Assembly (NCBI RefSeq): GCF_005144745.1
Contig: NZ_SWKK01000012.1
Coordinates: forward strand, 62,001 to 126,000
From: Flavobacterium sp. ASW18X
GTDB lineage: Bacteria > Bacteroidota > Bacteroidia > Flavobacteriales > Flavobacteriaceae
Reading direction: 5' to 3'
Length of the DNA: 64,000 nt
Of this stretch, positions 17,467-26,446 are shown in pieces. Numbering within the stretch: the stretch's first letter is position 1; the number at the start of each line of letters is the position of its first letter. A program made the translations under genes and the position numbers. The notes beneath the pieces were generated by a model. That model ran no database searches. It was not told the DNA's origin and saw only the letters and a program-made list of their open reading frames with translations.

Positions 17467-19038
17467 ATGGATATTACAATTATTTCAATTGTAGCGGTGA
17501 TTATAGGATTAGCAATAGGTTTTGGTATTGCTAAGATGTTAGAGAAGGGAAAGGCTACTAAGACAATCGCAAATGCGAAAAAAGAAGCAGAAAAAATACT
17601 TAAAGATGCCCAGAAGGAGGGCGAAAACATAAAAAAGGATAAGATTTTCCAGGCAAAGGAAAAATTTTTAGAGCTGAAAGCGGAGCACGAGAAAGTTATA
17701 ATAAACAAGGATAAGAAGATTGCAGAAGCAGAAAAACGTACTAGAGACAAAGAATCTCAAGTGGGTAGTGAATTGGCTAAGAACAAAAGGTTAAAAGATC
17801 AACTAGAGGCTGAACTAAAAGACCTTGAGCACAAAACCGACATTCTAGAAAAGAAAAAAGCAGAGGTAGACCGTTTGCATAAAAGTCAAGTACAACAATT
17901 AGAAGTTATTTCTGGATTGTCTGCAGATGAGGCTAAAGCACAATTATTAGAGTCTTTAAAAGAAACTGCAAAATCTGATGCCATGGCATTTATGCAAAGT
18001 ACCATGGAAGAAGCTAAACTTACTGCACAACAGGAAGCGCGTAAGATTGTAATTAATACTATACAGCGTATTGGTACAGAGGAGGCTGTGGAAAACTGTG
18101 TCTCGGTATTCAACCTAGAGTCAGATGATGTTAAAGGTAGAATTATTGGTAGAGAAGGTAGAAACATACGGGCTATAGAGGCGGCAACAGGAGTAGAGAT
18201 AATTGTTGATGATACGCCGGAGGCTATCATTCTTTCCTGTTTTGATTCGGTAAGGAGAGAAGTAGCACGTTTGTCTTTGCACCGATTGGTAACCGATGGA
18301 AGAATACACCCAGCGCGTATAGAAGAAATAGTAAAGAAAACAGAGAAGCAGATTAATGAAGAGATTGCTGAAATTGGTAAGCGTACGGTTATCGATTTGG
18401 GAATACACGGTTTGCATCCAGAACTTATAAAAGCGGTCGGTCGTATGAAGTACCGTTCTTCTTACGGTCAGAATCTATTACAACACTCGAGAGAGGTGGC
18501 AAAATTATGTGGTGTAATGGCTTCAGAATTGGGTGTTAATCCTAAACTAGCTAAACGTGCAGGTTTATTGCATGATATAGGTAAAGTTCCAAATTCTGAA
18601 GTGGATGTAGAAACACCACACGCAATTTTGGGAATGCAGTGGGCAGAAAAGTATGGAGAAAAGAAAGACGTTTGTAATGCCATTGGGGCTCACCATGATG
18701 AGATAGAGATGACTAGCTTAATATCACCTATTGTTCAAGTGTGTGATGCTATTAGTGGAGCAAGACCAGGGGCTAGAAGACAAGTGTTAGATTCTTATAT
18801 ACAAAGATTAAAGGACCTTGAGGATATTGCTTTTGGTTTTGGTGGTGTACAAAAGGCATATGCTATACAAGCAGGTAGAGAGTTACGTGTTATTGTAGAG
18901 AGTGAAAAAGTTAATGATGATCAAGCAGCAGAATTATCTTTTAATATCTCTCAAAAAATACAAACGGATATGACCTATCCTGGACAGGTTAAGGTAACGG
19001 TTATACGAGAAACACGCTCTGTTAACGTTGCTAAATAA
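17467..19038 (+). CDS. rny: Ribonuclease Y
   Basis: Membrane-anchored endoribonuclease that starts mRNA decay. An N-terminal transmembrane helix (about 3-22) is followed by a long charged coiled coil (about 25-190), a KH domain (GREG loop at about 228-231) and an HD domain with His340 and the HD pair His369-Asp370 (LLHDIGK). The length of 523 residues is standard. It follows the 6S-like RNA by 20 bases; whether it has its own promoter or is read through from zapA is not clear. Confidence 0.95.
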   Translation: MDITIISIVAVIIGLAIGFGIAKMLEKGKATKTIANAKKEAEKILKDAQKEGENIKKDKIFQAKEKFLELKAEHEKVIINKDKKIAEAEKRTRDKESQVGSELAKNKRLKDQLEAELKDLEHKTDILEKKKAEVDRLHKSQVQQLEVISGLSADEAKAQLLESLKETAKSDAMAFMQSTMEEAKLTAQQEARKIVINTIQRIGTEEAVENCVSVFNLESDDVKGRIIGREGRNIRAIEAATGVEIIVDDTPEAIILSCFDSVRREVARLSLHRLVTDGRIHPARIEEIVKKTEKQINEEIAEIGKRTVIDLGIHGLHPELIKAVGRMKYRSSYGQNLLQHSREVAKLCGVMASELGVNPKLAKRAGLLHDIGKVPNSEVDVETPHAILGMQWAEKYGEKKDVCNAIGAHHDEIEMTSLISPIVQVCDAISGARPGARRQVLDSYIQRLKDLEDIAFGFGGVQKAYAIQAGRELRVIVESEKVNDDQAAELSFNISQKIQTDMTYPGQVKVTVIRETRSVNVAK

Positions 19039-19043
19039 TATGT

Positions 19044-19072
19044 AAAGCCCCGAAATTACTTCGGGGCTTTTT
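19044..19072 (+). terminator. Terminator after rny
   Basis: 11-bp stem AAAGCCCCGAA / TTCGGGGCTTT with loop ATTAC and a T-run (TTTTTATTAT). The A-run on the other strand also lets it serve the converging gene at 19074. Confidence 0.85.
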
Positions 19073-19073
19073 A

Positions 19074-19541
19074 TTATAACTTCTCGGTAATTAATTTACT
19101 CCATTTTTTTGCTAAATCAAATTCACCATTAGGTTGAATTTTTTCATTTAAATTAAAAAATTCTAATAGCAGTGGTGGTTCTCCTTCTGCTTTTGCATAA
19201 AGCTTAAGTCCTAAGGAATTAATTGTTGCTATCCTTTTACTACCTTGTTTTGTGTTTATATAAGTGTCATAGAACTCACATTTGCGGTATAATTCCAAAT
19301 CTATTGTTCTTTGTTCATTATTCTTGATGAAAAAGAGAATTTTGTCGTGTGCCTCTAGCCCTATGGCCATATCTAACAATATGTCTTTTTCTACAATAGT
19401 AGCGTGTATTGGAGTAGCCATTGCAGCTAAACCTAGGGTTAATTTTTTACGATTTTTATTACTCATCTTGCTTAACCAAACAAAAGGAGATAAGGATACA
19501 ATAAGTAGTAGTATCCCTATTAAGGTATTGTAATAGTCCAT
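19074..19541 (-). CDS. Hypothetical membrane-anchored protein
   Basis: Protein of about 155 residues with one N-terminal membrane helix (about 5-24) and a soluble beta-rich remainder (HATIVEKDILLDMAIGLE, then alternating strands). The shape resembles a small PH-like domain, but I do not recognise the family. The ATG at 19541 was preferred; one at 19568 adds nine residues. It converges on rny with a shared terminator between them. Confidence 0.55.
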   Translation of the reverse strand: MDYYNTLIGILLLIVSLSPFVWLSKMSNKNRKKLTLGLAAMATPIHATIVEKDILLDMAIGLEAHDKILFFIKNNEQRTIDLELYRKCEFYDTYINTKQGSKRIATINSLGLKLYAKAEGEPPLLLEFFNLNEKIQPNGEFDLAKKWSKLITEKL

Positions 19542-19622
19542 GATCAATATGTATTTTATGTGATACATGCGTTTAACTACCTAATAGTTAGCGCCTTTAA
19601 AACTTAGTTGTAAAGTGTATTG

Positions 19623-19997
19623 TTACACAAAATCATGGAAGGGGTAGACAATGTCTTCCTTAGAAAATTTAGGAAATAAAGTGTTATTTTCTAATAACTT
19701 TTGGGCAAGTTGCTGGGTTTTATTTGCAGATAATACTTTTGTAATTATCGATTTGTTAAACCATTTTGTAAAAGGATTTTGTTGCCGCTTAACAGTTAAG
19801 ATAGGTTTATAATCTACCTCTTGTACTTGTTGCTCGTGCTTTTGTATACTTTGGTGTACTACAAAGGTCTGCTCGTCTTTAGAAAGTACATCCTTTTGAA
19901 TCTGCTCACTTGGTACAAAAGCCAATTGTTGTACCAATGTAACTAGGTACAATAACAAAAGGGGCAATCCTATATACTGTTTGCAAATAATATTCAT
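19623..19997 (-). CDS. Hypothetical secreted or membrane-anchored protein
   Basis: Protein of 124 residues with one hydrophobic N-terminal helix (about 9-28) and a polar Gln/Lys-rich remainder. No domain is recognised. A -7 promoter box ends five bases before the ATG, so it probably has its own leaderless transcript despite lying 35 bases after the antiporter gene. Confidence 0.55.
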   Translation of the reverse strand: MNIICKQYIGLPLLLLYLVTLVQQLAFVPSEQIQKDVLSKDEQTFVVHQSIQKHEQQVQEVDYKPILTVKRQQNPFTKWFNKSIITKVLSANKTQQLAQKLLENNTLFPKFSKEDIVYPFHDFV

Positions 19998-20002
19998 GCA
20001 AA

Positions 20003-20010
20003 CAAAGGTA
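20003..20010 (-). promoter_or_regulatory. -7 promoter box directly before the 19997 start
   Basis: Reads TACCTTTG on the minus strand (exact TAnnTTTG), 5 bases before the ATG. Confidence 0.42.
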
Positions 20011-20032
20011 TAGCTTAAAAGTAAAAGCCCTA

Positions 20033-21490
20033 TTATTTTAAGCAGTTCTTAACGTTCTTTAGTTCGTGCTCATTTTCTGCCAGGACAACAAGAATATCAT
20101 TTGGTTCTATTACGGTAGAACCGTTTGGAGTGATAAAAGAATCATTGCGCTTAATCATAGCAATAATGGCATTCTTAGGAAAACTTAGCTCTACAATTTT
20201 CTTATGTACTGCTGTACTATTGTTGTCGATACTAATTTCAGTAATGGTGTTTTTTGGTAATTCTGCGATAAATTGCTCGGTTTCGTTGGTCGTTTTTTCA
20301 CCTTCCGGATGTATTACATTAAGCCACTTTGCAACTACCGATAGCGTTGTTCCTTGCACTAATACAGAGGTGACCGATATAAAAAATACAATGTTAAAAA
20401 TGATATTAGCCTTATCTATGCCTGCTAATAAAGGATAAGTTGCAAAAACGATAGGTACTGCACCACGTAACCCTACCCAAGAGATGTAGAACCTGCGTGC
20501 TAATTTCATTTTAAAAGGCATTAAACTTAAAAAGACTCCTATAGGGCGAGCTATAAAAATTAAAAACAAAGCTATTAATAACCCAATACCTATATAAGGC
20601 ACAACCTGTGTGGGAAAAACTAGTAAACCTAAAGTTAAAAAAAGTACGATTTGCATTAACCATGCCAGTCCATCATACATTTTTAAAATGGTCTTTTTGT
20701 GTATTAAATCTTGATTACCTAAGTAAACAGCACAAATATAAATGGCTAAAAATCCATTACCTCCAATTGCATCTGTAGCAGAGAATGTGATAAACATTAA
20801 TGTTATCACTAAAACCGGATATAAGCCCTCAAAACCGAGTTCTATTTTATTAATAATCCATTTGCTTAGTAAACCAAAACCGTAACCTGCCATCGCACCT
20901 AAAATCATTTGTAAGAAGAAGGTGGGCACTACACTTAGTATGTGTTGATCTTGATTTACAACCAAGGATAAAAAGGCAATGGTAAGTACATATGCCATTG
21001 GGTCATTACTACCACTTTCTAACTCTAAGGTTGGTCTTAAATTGGTTTTAAGAGCTATATTTTTAGACCTTAGAATAGAAAATACGGCCGCAGCATCAGT
21101 AGAAGATACAATAGAACCTACCAACATACTCTCATACAAAGTAAAATCACTTATAATGTATACAAAAGTACCTAGGCTTGTTGCAGTAAGTAAAACTCCA
21201 ATAGTAGATAATGCCATGCCTTCTTTCCAAATAGGTTTTACGGCATTCCAATTGGTATCCAAGCCACCAGAAAATAAAATAAAGTTTAAAGAGACAATGC
21301 CAATAAACTGTGCCTGTTTGGGATTGTCAAAGGCTATGCCACCAATACCATCAGAGCCCGCTAACATTCCTATGAATAAAAATAATAGTAATGTAGGTAC
21401 GCCAAATTTATAAGAGGTTTTTCCTGCTACAATACTTATAAAAAGTAGTACGGAACCCACTAGTAGTATATTTTCAATGGTAAGTTCCAT
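20033..21490 (-). CDS. Potassium/proton antiporter, CPA1 type with C-terminal TrkA-C domain
   Basis: Inner-membrane cation/proton exchanger with about 12-13 transmembrane helices (residues 5-395) and a cytoplasmic TrkA-C/RCK-type domain (about 400-485, ending in a PNDILVVLA segment). The family motif LESGSNDPMAY carries the Asn-Asp ion-binding pair. This architecture matches NhaP2/CvrA, which export potassium; the actual cation is inferred. The ATG at 21490 was preferred to an upstream TTG at 21523, because the latter falls inside the -7 promoter octamer at 21521-21528. Confidence 0.88.
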   Translation of the reverse strand: MELTIENILLVGSVLLFISIVAGKTSYKFGVPTLLLFLFIGMLAGSDGIGGIAFDNPKQAQFIGIVSLNFILFSGGLDTNWNAVKPIWKEGMALSTIGVLLTATSLGTFVYIISDFTLYESMLVGSIVSSTDAAAVFSILRSKNIALKTNLRPTLELESGSNDPMAYVLTIAFLSLVVNQDQHILSVVPTFFLQMILGAMAGYGFGLLSKWIINKIELGFEGLYPVLVITLMFITFSATDAIGGNGFLAIYICAVYLGNQDLIHKKTILKMYDGLAWLMQIVLFLTLGLLVFPTQVVPYIGIGLLIALFLIFIARPIGVFLSLMPFKMKLARRFYISWVGLRGAVPIVFATYPLLAGIDKANIIFNIVFFISVTSVLVQGTTLSVVAKWLNVIHPEGEKTTNETEQFIAELPKNTITEISIDNNSTAVHKKIVELSFPKNAIIAMIKRNDSFITPNGSTVIEPNDILVVLAENEHELKNVKNCLK

Positions 21491-21520
21491 AATACGGTTT
21501 ACTATGATTAGGTTTAAGCG

Positions 21521-21528
21521 CAAAACTA
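21521..21528 (-). promoter_or_regulatory. -7 promoter box of the antiporter gene, abutting a hairpin
   Basis: Reads TAGTTTTG on the minus strand (exact TAnnTTTG), 30 bases before the ATG at 21490 and 2 bases downstream of the large hairpin at 21531-21576. Confidence 0.42.
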
Positions 21529-21530
21529 AA

Positions 21531-21576
21531 GCCTGAATTTTTATAGGAAAGTTAAATAACCTATAAAAGTTCAGGC
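21531..21576 (-). terminator. Large hairpin after the DUF349 gene, probable terminator
   Basis: 17-bp inverted repeat: 21531-21547 (GCCTGAATTTTTATAGG) against 21560-21576 (CCTATAAAAGTTCAGGC) with a 12-base loop. Only one position is not a Watson-Crick pair. On the minus strand it follows the DUF349 stop by 25 bases and continues into TTTAGTTTT. Confidence 0.65.
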
Positions 21577-21601
21577 TCTGGTTTAATGTTGTAGAAGAAA
21601 A

Positions 21602-23602
21602 TTATTCTTCTTCCGAGCTGGCAGTGTCTTCTTCGTCTTCTTTGGCCAGCTTATTTTCCATGATATTCAGGTTTTTAAGTTTTGCTTTCCAAGTAGCTAA
21701 AGCATCTTTATGTCTATTTATGTTGTTGACTACCTCTTTAACTAGCGGATTATCTTCTGATGCGTTAGAGAAAAACTGCAGGTTATTTTCTAATTGACGA
21801 ATTTCACTTTTGCTTTCGTCAATTTTACGCTTTATAAAGGTACGTTCGTTACTAATAGCGCGTTCGTTATTATCTGCATTGGCTAATTGCTTTATTTTAT
21901 CGCCATATTTCAATAACTCAGATTCTTGCTTGCTGATGTCTAGCTTCTTAAATAGCGCATCTATAATTTTATTAAACTTACCATTAATATGCCTTTTGTT
22001 GTAAGGAACGTGACCTACCTTTTTCCACTCGGTAATAAAGCCTTTTATTTTTGGTAAATCTTGGTCTTTGTCACCTGCCAACTTAAATTCTTTTAAACGA
22101 CCAAGAATTTCATTTTTTAGGTTAAGGTTAGTAATTTCTTCTTTTTGACTTTCATTTTTTTGCGCATGTAACCTATCAAAATAATGGTTGCAAGCATCTT
22201 TAAAATCTTTCCAAATGCTATCAGAATACTTTCTTGGAACATGACCAATCTTTTTCCATTCGCTTTGAATGCGCTTCATTTCTGGAGTAGCATGGTCTAA
22301 ATCTTCCGAATCTTTTAGCGCCTTTGCAGTCTCTAATAAGGCTCTTTTCTTTTCTAGATTATCATGCTGTTCTTTTTTTAGGTCCTTGTAGAAGCTATTT
22401 TTCTTTTTATTAAAACCTCTAACGGCATCTTTAAATCGGGCCCAAGTTTCTTCATTAACGCGTTGTGGCACTTTCCCTGCTTGGAAAAACTCTTCACGCA
22501 ATGCTTCAACTTGTTTTATTTGGTTTTGAATTTCTTTGTGGCTATTACCAACAGCATTAGAAATTTCTTCTATACCAGCAATTATTTTGTTTTTGGTAAC
22601 AAGGTTTTCTTCGTAGGTAGATTCTAATGCAGCAAAATGCTCTTGCCTTCTTGCATGCATCGCTTTTGTAGCTGCACTAAACTTATCCCAAATCTCTTCC
22701 CTAATTTCCTTTGCAACAGGACCAACCTCTTCTTTCCAGATTTTGTGTAATGTTTGCAGTTCGCGGAACGCTTTACCTAAGTCTGGCTCTTCTTGTAGTG
22801 CTTCTGCACGTGCAATAAGTTTTTGTTTTTCTTCTAAATTGTGCTTAAAATCTAAATCGCGTAGCTCACGATTTAAATGAAGAAAATCATAGAAAATTTC
22901 TATATGGTGATGGTAGGTGCGCCATACATCATTATAAGAATTACGCGGTATTGGCCCAGCATTACGCCATTTTTCTTGTAAATCTTTAAAGTTTTTGTAC
23001 GTAGTATTAATATCTTCTTCTACATTAACTAACCCTTTTAACTCTTCTATTATCGCTAAACGGTTCTCTAGATTAGATTTTAAGGATTTTTCTAAATCCA
23101 TGTAATAGGCATCTCGTTTCTCACGATACTCCTTGTACACTTCATTAAATTGTCTTTTAGTAACAGAATTGTATCTAAAATCTATTTCATTACCACCAGC
23201 ATCAATAAATTCTTCCTTTTTTTCTTCTAAAAATGCTTGAAATTTAAGGTCAAACTCATGCTTAATCGCATTTACATGTTTGCTTATGGCTTGTACTTTT
23301 TCATTCTTTACCAGACGTTGCAATTCACCAACCAAGTTTTCCATGCTAAGGGCATGATAATCTAGGAACGGAATTTCATGTCTTTTTTCATTTTCAGAAT
23401 CCTCTGCGTCTTCCGCATTTTCTTGGTCAATTTCATCTTGCACCTCGTCATTTATCGCAGCATCAGAAGGAGTAGTAGTACTTTCTACATGTATTGTTTT
23501 CTCTTCTAAGCGTTCTTCTGGCGTAGGTATCAACCCGTCTTTGTTTCCTACTTCTTGGTTCCCCCCAGCAGTTTCCTGTGGTTTATTTGCTTCATTGTCC
23601 AT
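21602..23602 (-). CDS. DUF349 repeat protein
   Basis: Cytoplasmic, highly charged protein of 666 residues. After an acidic low-complexity N-terminus (about 1-75) come about five to six DUF349 repeats of roughly 70 residues. Each ends in a W-K-x-x-G-x-[VI]-P-R/Y motif followed by a helix with W..F, for example WRNAGPIPRNSYNDVW, WKKIGHVPRKYSDSIW and WKKVGHVPYNKRH. The C-terminus returns to acidic sequence (DEEDTASSEEE). Function is unknown; the repeats predict a long helical rod. It stands between a promoter box about 70 bases upstream and a strong hairpin terminator, so it is likely a single-gene transcript. Confidence 0.88.
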   Translation of the reverse strand: MDNEANKPQETAGGNQEVGNKDGLIPTPEERLEEKTIHVESTTTPSDAAINDEVQDEIDQENAEDAEDSENEKRHEIPFLDYHALSMENLVGELQRLVKNEKVQAISKHVNAIKHEFDLKFQAFLEEKKEEFIDAGGNEIDFRYNSVTKRQFNEVYKEYREKRDAYYMDLEKSLKSNLENRLAIIEELKGLVNVEEDINTTYKNFKDLQEKWRNAGPIPRNSYNDVWRTYHHHIEIFYDFLHLNRELRDLDFKHNLEEKQKLIARAEALQEEPDLGKAFRELQTLHKIWKEEVGPVAKEIREEIWDKFSAATKAMHARRQEHFAALESTYEENLVTKNKIIAGIEEISNAVGNSHKEIQNQIKQVEALREEFFQAGKVPQRVNEETWARFKDAVRGFNKKKNSFYKDLKKEQHDNLEKKRALLETAKALKDSEDLDHATPEMKRIQSEWKKIGHVPRKYSDSIWKDFKDACNHYFDRLHAQKNESQKEEITNLNLKNEILGRLKEFKLAGDKDQDLPKIKGFITEWKKVGHVPYNKRHINGKFNKIIDALFKKLDISKQESELLKYGDKIKQLANADNNERAISNERTFIKRKIDESKSEIRQLENNLQFFSNASEDNPLVKEVVNNINRHKDALATWKAKLKNLNIMENKLAKEDEEDTASSEEE

Positions 23603-23672
23603 CTTAAATGGTCGTTTTAATTATTAGATTGATGGCTGTGTGCGGTAAGTTATAAAGAAAACCCACCGTAAA

Positions 23673-23680
23673 CAAAAGTA
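23673..23680 (-). promoter_or_regulatory. -7 promoter box upstream of the DUF349 gene
   Basis: Reads TACTTTTG on the minus strand (exact TAnnTTTG), giving a leader of about 65 bases. No -33 TTG. Confidence 0.38.
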
Positions 23681-23752
23681 ATCATTCTTCTTTTGTCTCT
23701 ATACCTATAAAACGAACAACTCTATAAATTTGATGGTAGTCTGAATCTTAAG

Positions 23753-24496
23753 TTAAGAATTCCATATTTCCCAAGCCTTTTCTGCTTGGCCTACCAACAT
23801 AGGGTAACCATTTTGTACAACACAACCTTTTTTTTTGCCTTCCGCTAGAAAGGCTGTCACTTCTGGATTGTAAATTAAATCGAACAGTACATGGTTTTTG
23901 CCTAAATATTCGTAGGGTATGTTAGGCTTTTCTGCTACATTAGGGAATGTGCCTACAGGACTGCAGTTCACAATTATGGTATTAGATGATATAATTTCTT
24001 TATCTAATTCTATATAACTCAATTGCCCTGGCTTTGCGCTTCTAGAGACATAGGTGTATGCAATACCTAATGTTTTAAAGACATATGCAATGGCTTTGGA
24101 AGCACCTCCGGTACCTAAAATCAAGGCATTTTTATGGCTTATGTTAAGTAAAGGGGTAATGCTATTTTTAAATCCGTACGTGTCTGTATTGAATCCAATC
24201 CGTTTATTATCAATAAATTTAATGGTGTTAACGGCTCCAATTTCTTGTGCTGTTTTATCCAATTCATCTAAATAGGGTAGTACTTGTTCTTTGTATGGAA
24301 TGGTAACATTGAGCCCAAATACTTCTGGGTTTTTTAAAATAGATGCTATTTCTTGAATATTTTGTAAATCAAAGTTTTCGTATGAAAAACCTTCAATTTT
24401 CATCACATTAAATTTTTCTGTAAAATAGCCCTGAGAAAAGGAGTACGAAATATCTTTACCTATTAGTCCTAGTCTTTTCTTTCCTGTTTTTTCCAT
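23753..24496 (-). CDS. aroE: Shikimate dehydrogenase
   Basis: Reduces 3-dehydroshikimate to shikimate with NADPH in the aromatic amino acid pathway. The substrate-site elements are present: SFS near residue 20, NVTIPYKE with the catalytic Lys, GAVNTI, and NTDTYGF with the catalytic Asp. The nucleotide-binding loop GTGGASKAIAY follows. At 247 residues it is shorter than E. coli AroE (272), as is usual in Bacteroidetes. Its start overlaps the end of the DUF368 gene by 41 bases, so it is coupled to the DUF368 pair. Confidence 0.92.
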   Translation of the reverse strand: MEKTGKKRLGLIGKDISYSFSQGYFTEKFNVMKIEGFSYENFDLQNIQEIASILKNPEVFGLNVTIPYKEQVLPYLDELDKTAQEIGAVNTIKFIDNKRIGFNTDTYGFKNSITPLLNISHKNALILGTGGASKAIAYVFKTLGIAYTYVSRSAKPGQLSYIELDKEIISSNTIIVNCSPVGTFPNVAEKPNIPYEYLGKNHVLFDLIYNPEVTAFLAEGKKKGCVVQNGYPMLVGQAEKAWEIWNS

Positions 24497-25487
24497 ACCA
24501 ATCCAAACTTAATAACACAAAGATGCCGAAGATAATAAAGAAAATTGCGCCCCAAGTTTCCATTACCAAGATATCTGGCCAATATCTTTTGTAATTGAGT
24601 ATAATGCTATCTCCATTGCTGTCCAAAAGTACCGTTCCTGAGAGGTCTGTTTTAAAGACTGTTTTTTTCCAAGGCCATAATACGCCTAAAGAACCTGTGA
24701 TAAAGCCAATAATAATTGCAGTAGTATGCGCTTTGTAATGTTTTAACAAAAAGCCTAGGAAATGAGATAGTGTTACTAAACCTGTTGCAGAACCTAACGT
24801 AAAAACTGCTAAAATTTTTAATGTTTTTAAACGTTGGGGATTATTCCAAAAGCTAAAATCACCTTGTAGTACTTCGGCTATCGTAAAATATAAACTATTA
24901 ACAGAATCTACCAATAACAATACATAGTTGCCAATAAGGATAAGGATGAAAGAACCAGATAGGCCAGGGAGTGTCATCCCAGAAACACTAATTATACCAC
25001 AAAAAAAGATAAACCAAAGGTTGTCATTCTCTTTTGCAGGATTTAAAAAACTAATGCCAATCCCAACCAATAAACCAATGATGCCTAGGGGAATGGTTTT
25101 TTTGTTCCAATCCTTAAAATCTTTAGAAATATAGTAAATGGAGCCAATTATCATTCCAAAGAATGCTGCCCAGACATAGAGTTCTTTTCGTTCTAAGAAA
25201 TAATCTAATAATCTAGAAACGCTAAAGTAACTGATAAGCATTCCTGTGATTAATAGCACTAAAAAAGCTCCGTTAATATACCTGAAAAAACTTTTAAAAC
25301 GACCGTTAAACAGTAACTTGAATGCTTTAAAATTTACTTTTTGAAGGGAATAAATAAATTCCTCATAGAAGCCACCTACAAATGCTACGATTCCACCAGA
25401 AACTCCTGGAACTTTATTAGCAGCCCCCATGCAGAGGCCTTTAATAACTAAGAAAAATTTATCTGATAGTGTTCTTTGTGTTTGCAT
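24456..25487 (-). CDS. DUF368 membrane protein (PopT-type polyprenyl-phosphate transporter), second copy
   Basis: Polytopic inner-membrane protein of 343 residues with about nine to ten helices. It carries two related re-entrant-like motifs: NKVPGVSGGIVAFVGGFYEE near residue 25 and TLPGLSGSFILILIGNY near residue 170, suggesting an inverted internal duplication. DUF368 (PopT) and DedA (UptA) proteins have been shown to return undecaprenyl phosphate across the membrane; that role here is inferred from family. Its ATG overlaps the stop of the upstream paralogue (TAATG), and its 3' end overlaps aroE. Confidence 0.85.
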   Translation of the reverse strand: MQTQRTLSDKFFLVIKGLCMGAANKVPGVSGGIVAFVGGFYEEFIYSLQKVNFKAFKLLFNGRFKSFFRYINGAFLVLLITGMLISYFSVSRLLDYFLERKELYVWAAFFGMIIGSIYYISKDFKDWNKKTIPLGIIGLLVGIGISFLNPAKENDNLWFIFFCGIISVSGMTLPGLSGSFILILIGNYVLLLVDSVNSLYFTIAEVLQGDFSFWNNPQRLKTLKILAVFTLGSATGLVTLSHFLGFLLKHYKAHTTAIIIGFITGSLGVLWPWKKTVFKTDLSGTVLLDSNGDSIILNYKRYWPDILVMETWGAIFFIIFGIFVLLSLDWYGKNRKEKTRTNR

Positions 25488-26416
25488 TAATCACTTATCG
25501 GTCTGTTTTTAGCTGCAATCCTTTCTAAGATAAAAATAAGTGAAAAACCTAGGATAGCTAAACCGATAGCGGGAATTAATTGCGCATCACCCTCAAAAGC
25601 AAAAGGAGAAACATTTTGTTCATTTATTGGTATCACCTTGTCATCAAACACCTTAGTTTCTAAAACTACTTTCCAAGGCCATATTTTATTTAAAGAACCA
25701 AGAATAAACCCTGTTAATAAAGCTAAGGTTACATTTTTATAGTTTTTAAACATCCATTTTAATAGGCGAGCAAAACTTAACAAGCCAAAAACAGCACCAA
25801 AACCTACCGTTGCTATGGTTAGTAAATCTCTTTGGTGTACAGCATCTAAAATAGTTTTATAAGACCCTAGAAGTACCAAAATAAATGCACCAGAAATACC
25901 AGGTAAAATCATGGCACAAACAGCCAATGCGCCTGATAGGAATAAGTAAGGAATACTATCTACATTTTCAGACGGGGGTATTGTGGTTATTAAATACGCG
26001 CCGACCGCTCCAACAATAAGAATTATAATACTCATAGCGTTCCATTGCTTAATTTCTTTGCCTACAAGGAAAATACTGGCCACCACAAGTCCAAAAAAGA
26101 AGGACCATAATAAAATAGGTTCATTGGCAAGTAACCAGCTCAAAAACTTAGCTAAAGAAAGTACGCTAATAAAGATGCCTATAAATAAGGCTACTAGAAA
26201 ATTACCGTTTAACTGTTTCCAGCAAGCTTTAAAACCTTCCTTACGTAAGGTTTTGATTAAACCTAGATTTATGTTATTGATAGAGCTAATAAGCTCCTCG
26301 TAAATTCCAGATATAAATGCAATGGTTCCTCCAGATACTCCTGGGACTACGTCTGCAGCACCCATGGCCATTCCTTTTAAACTTATGATGGCATAATCCA
26401 ATAACTTTCTAGGCAT
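25487..26416 (-). CDS. DUF368 membrane protein (PopT-type polyprenyl-phosphate transporter), first copy
   Basis: Paralogue of the next gene: 309 residues, with the same two motifs (DVVPGVSGGTIAFISGIYEE near residue 22 and ILPGISGAFILVLLGSY near 170) but clearly diverged elsewhere. Expected role is recycling of the C55 lipid carrier used for peptidoglycan and O-antigen. Tandem, overlapping paralogues suggest either a heteromer or two lipid specificities. It follows the TPR gene by 30 bases and is translationally coupled to the second copy. Confidence 0.85.
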   Translation of the reverse strand: MPRKLLDYAIISLKGMAMGAADVVPGVSGGTIAFISGIYEELISSINNINLGLIKTLRKEGFKACWKQLNGNFLVALFIGIFISVLSLAKFLSWLLANEPILLWSFFFGLVVASIFLVGKEIKQWNAMSIIILIVGAVGAYLITTIPPSENVDSIPYLFLSGALAVCAMILPGISGAFILVLLGSYKTILDAVHQRDLLTIATVGFGAVFGLLSFARLLKWMFKNYKNVTLALLTGFILGSLNKIWPWKVVLETKVFDDKVIPINEQNVSPFAFEGDAQLIPAIGLAILGFSLIFILERIAAKNRPISD

Positions 26417-26446
26417 GAATCTTATGTTTGGCTACAAAGATACTAT

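Noticed and set aside
17295-17534. Open frame crossing the 6S-like RNA into rny
   Set aside because: It spans the RNA's terminator T-run and the rny start in another frame, with low-complexity sequence and no family features.
20979-21413. Plus-strand open frame of about 144 codons opposite the antiporter gene
   Set aside because: Antisense shadow of a gene with conserved membrane helices; no promoter and no domain.
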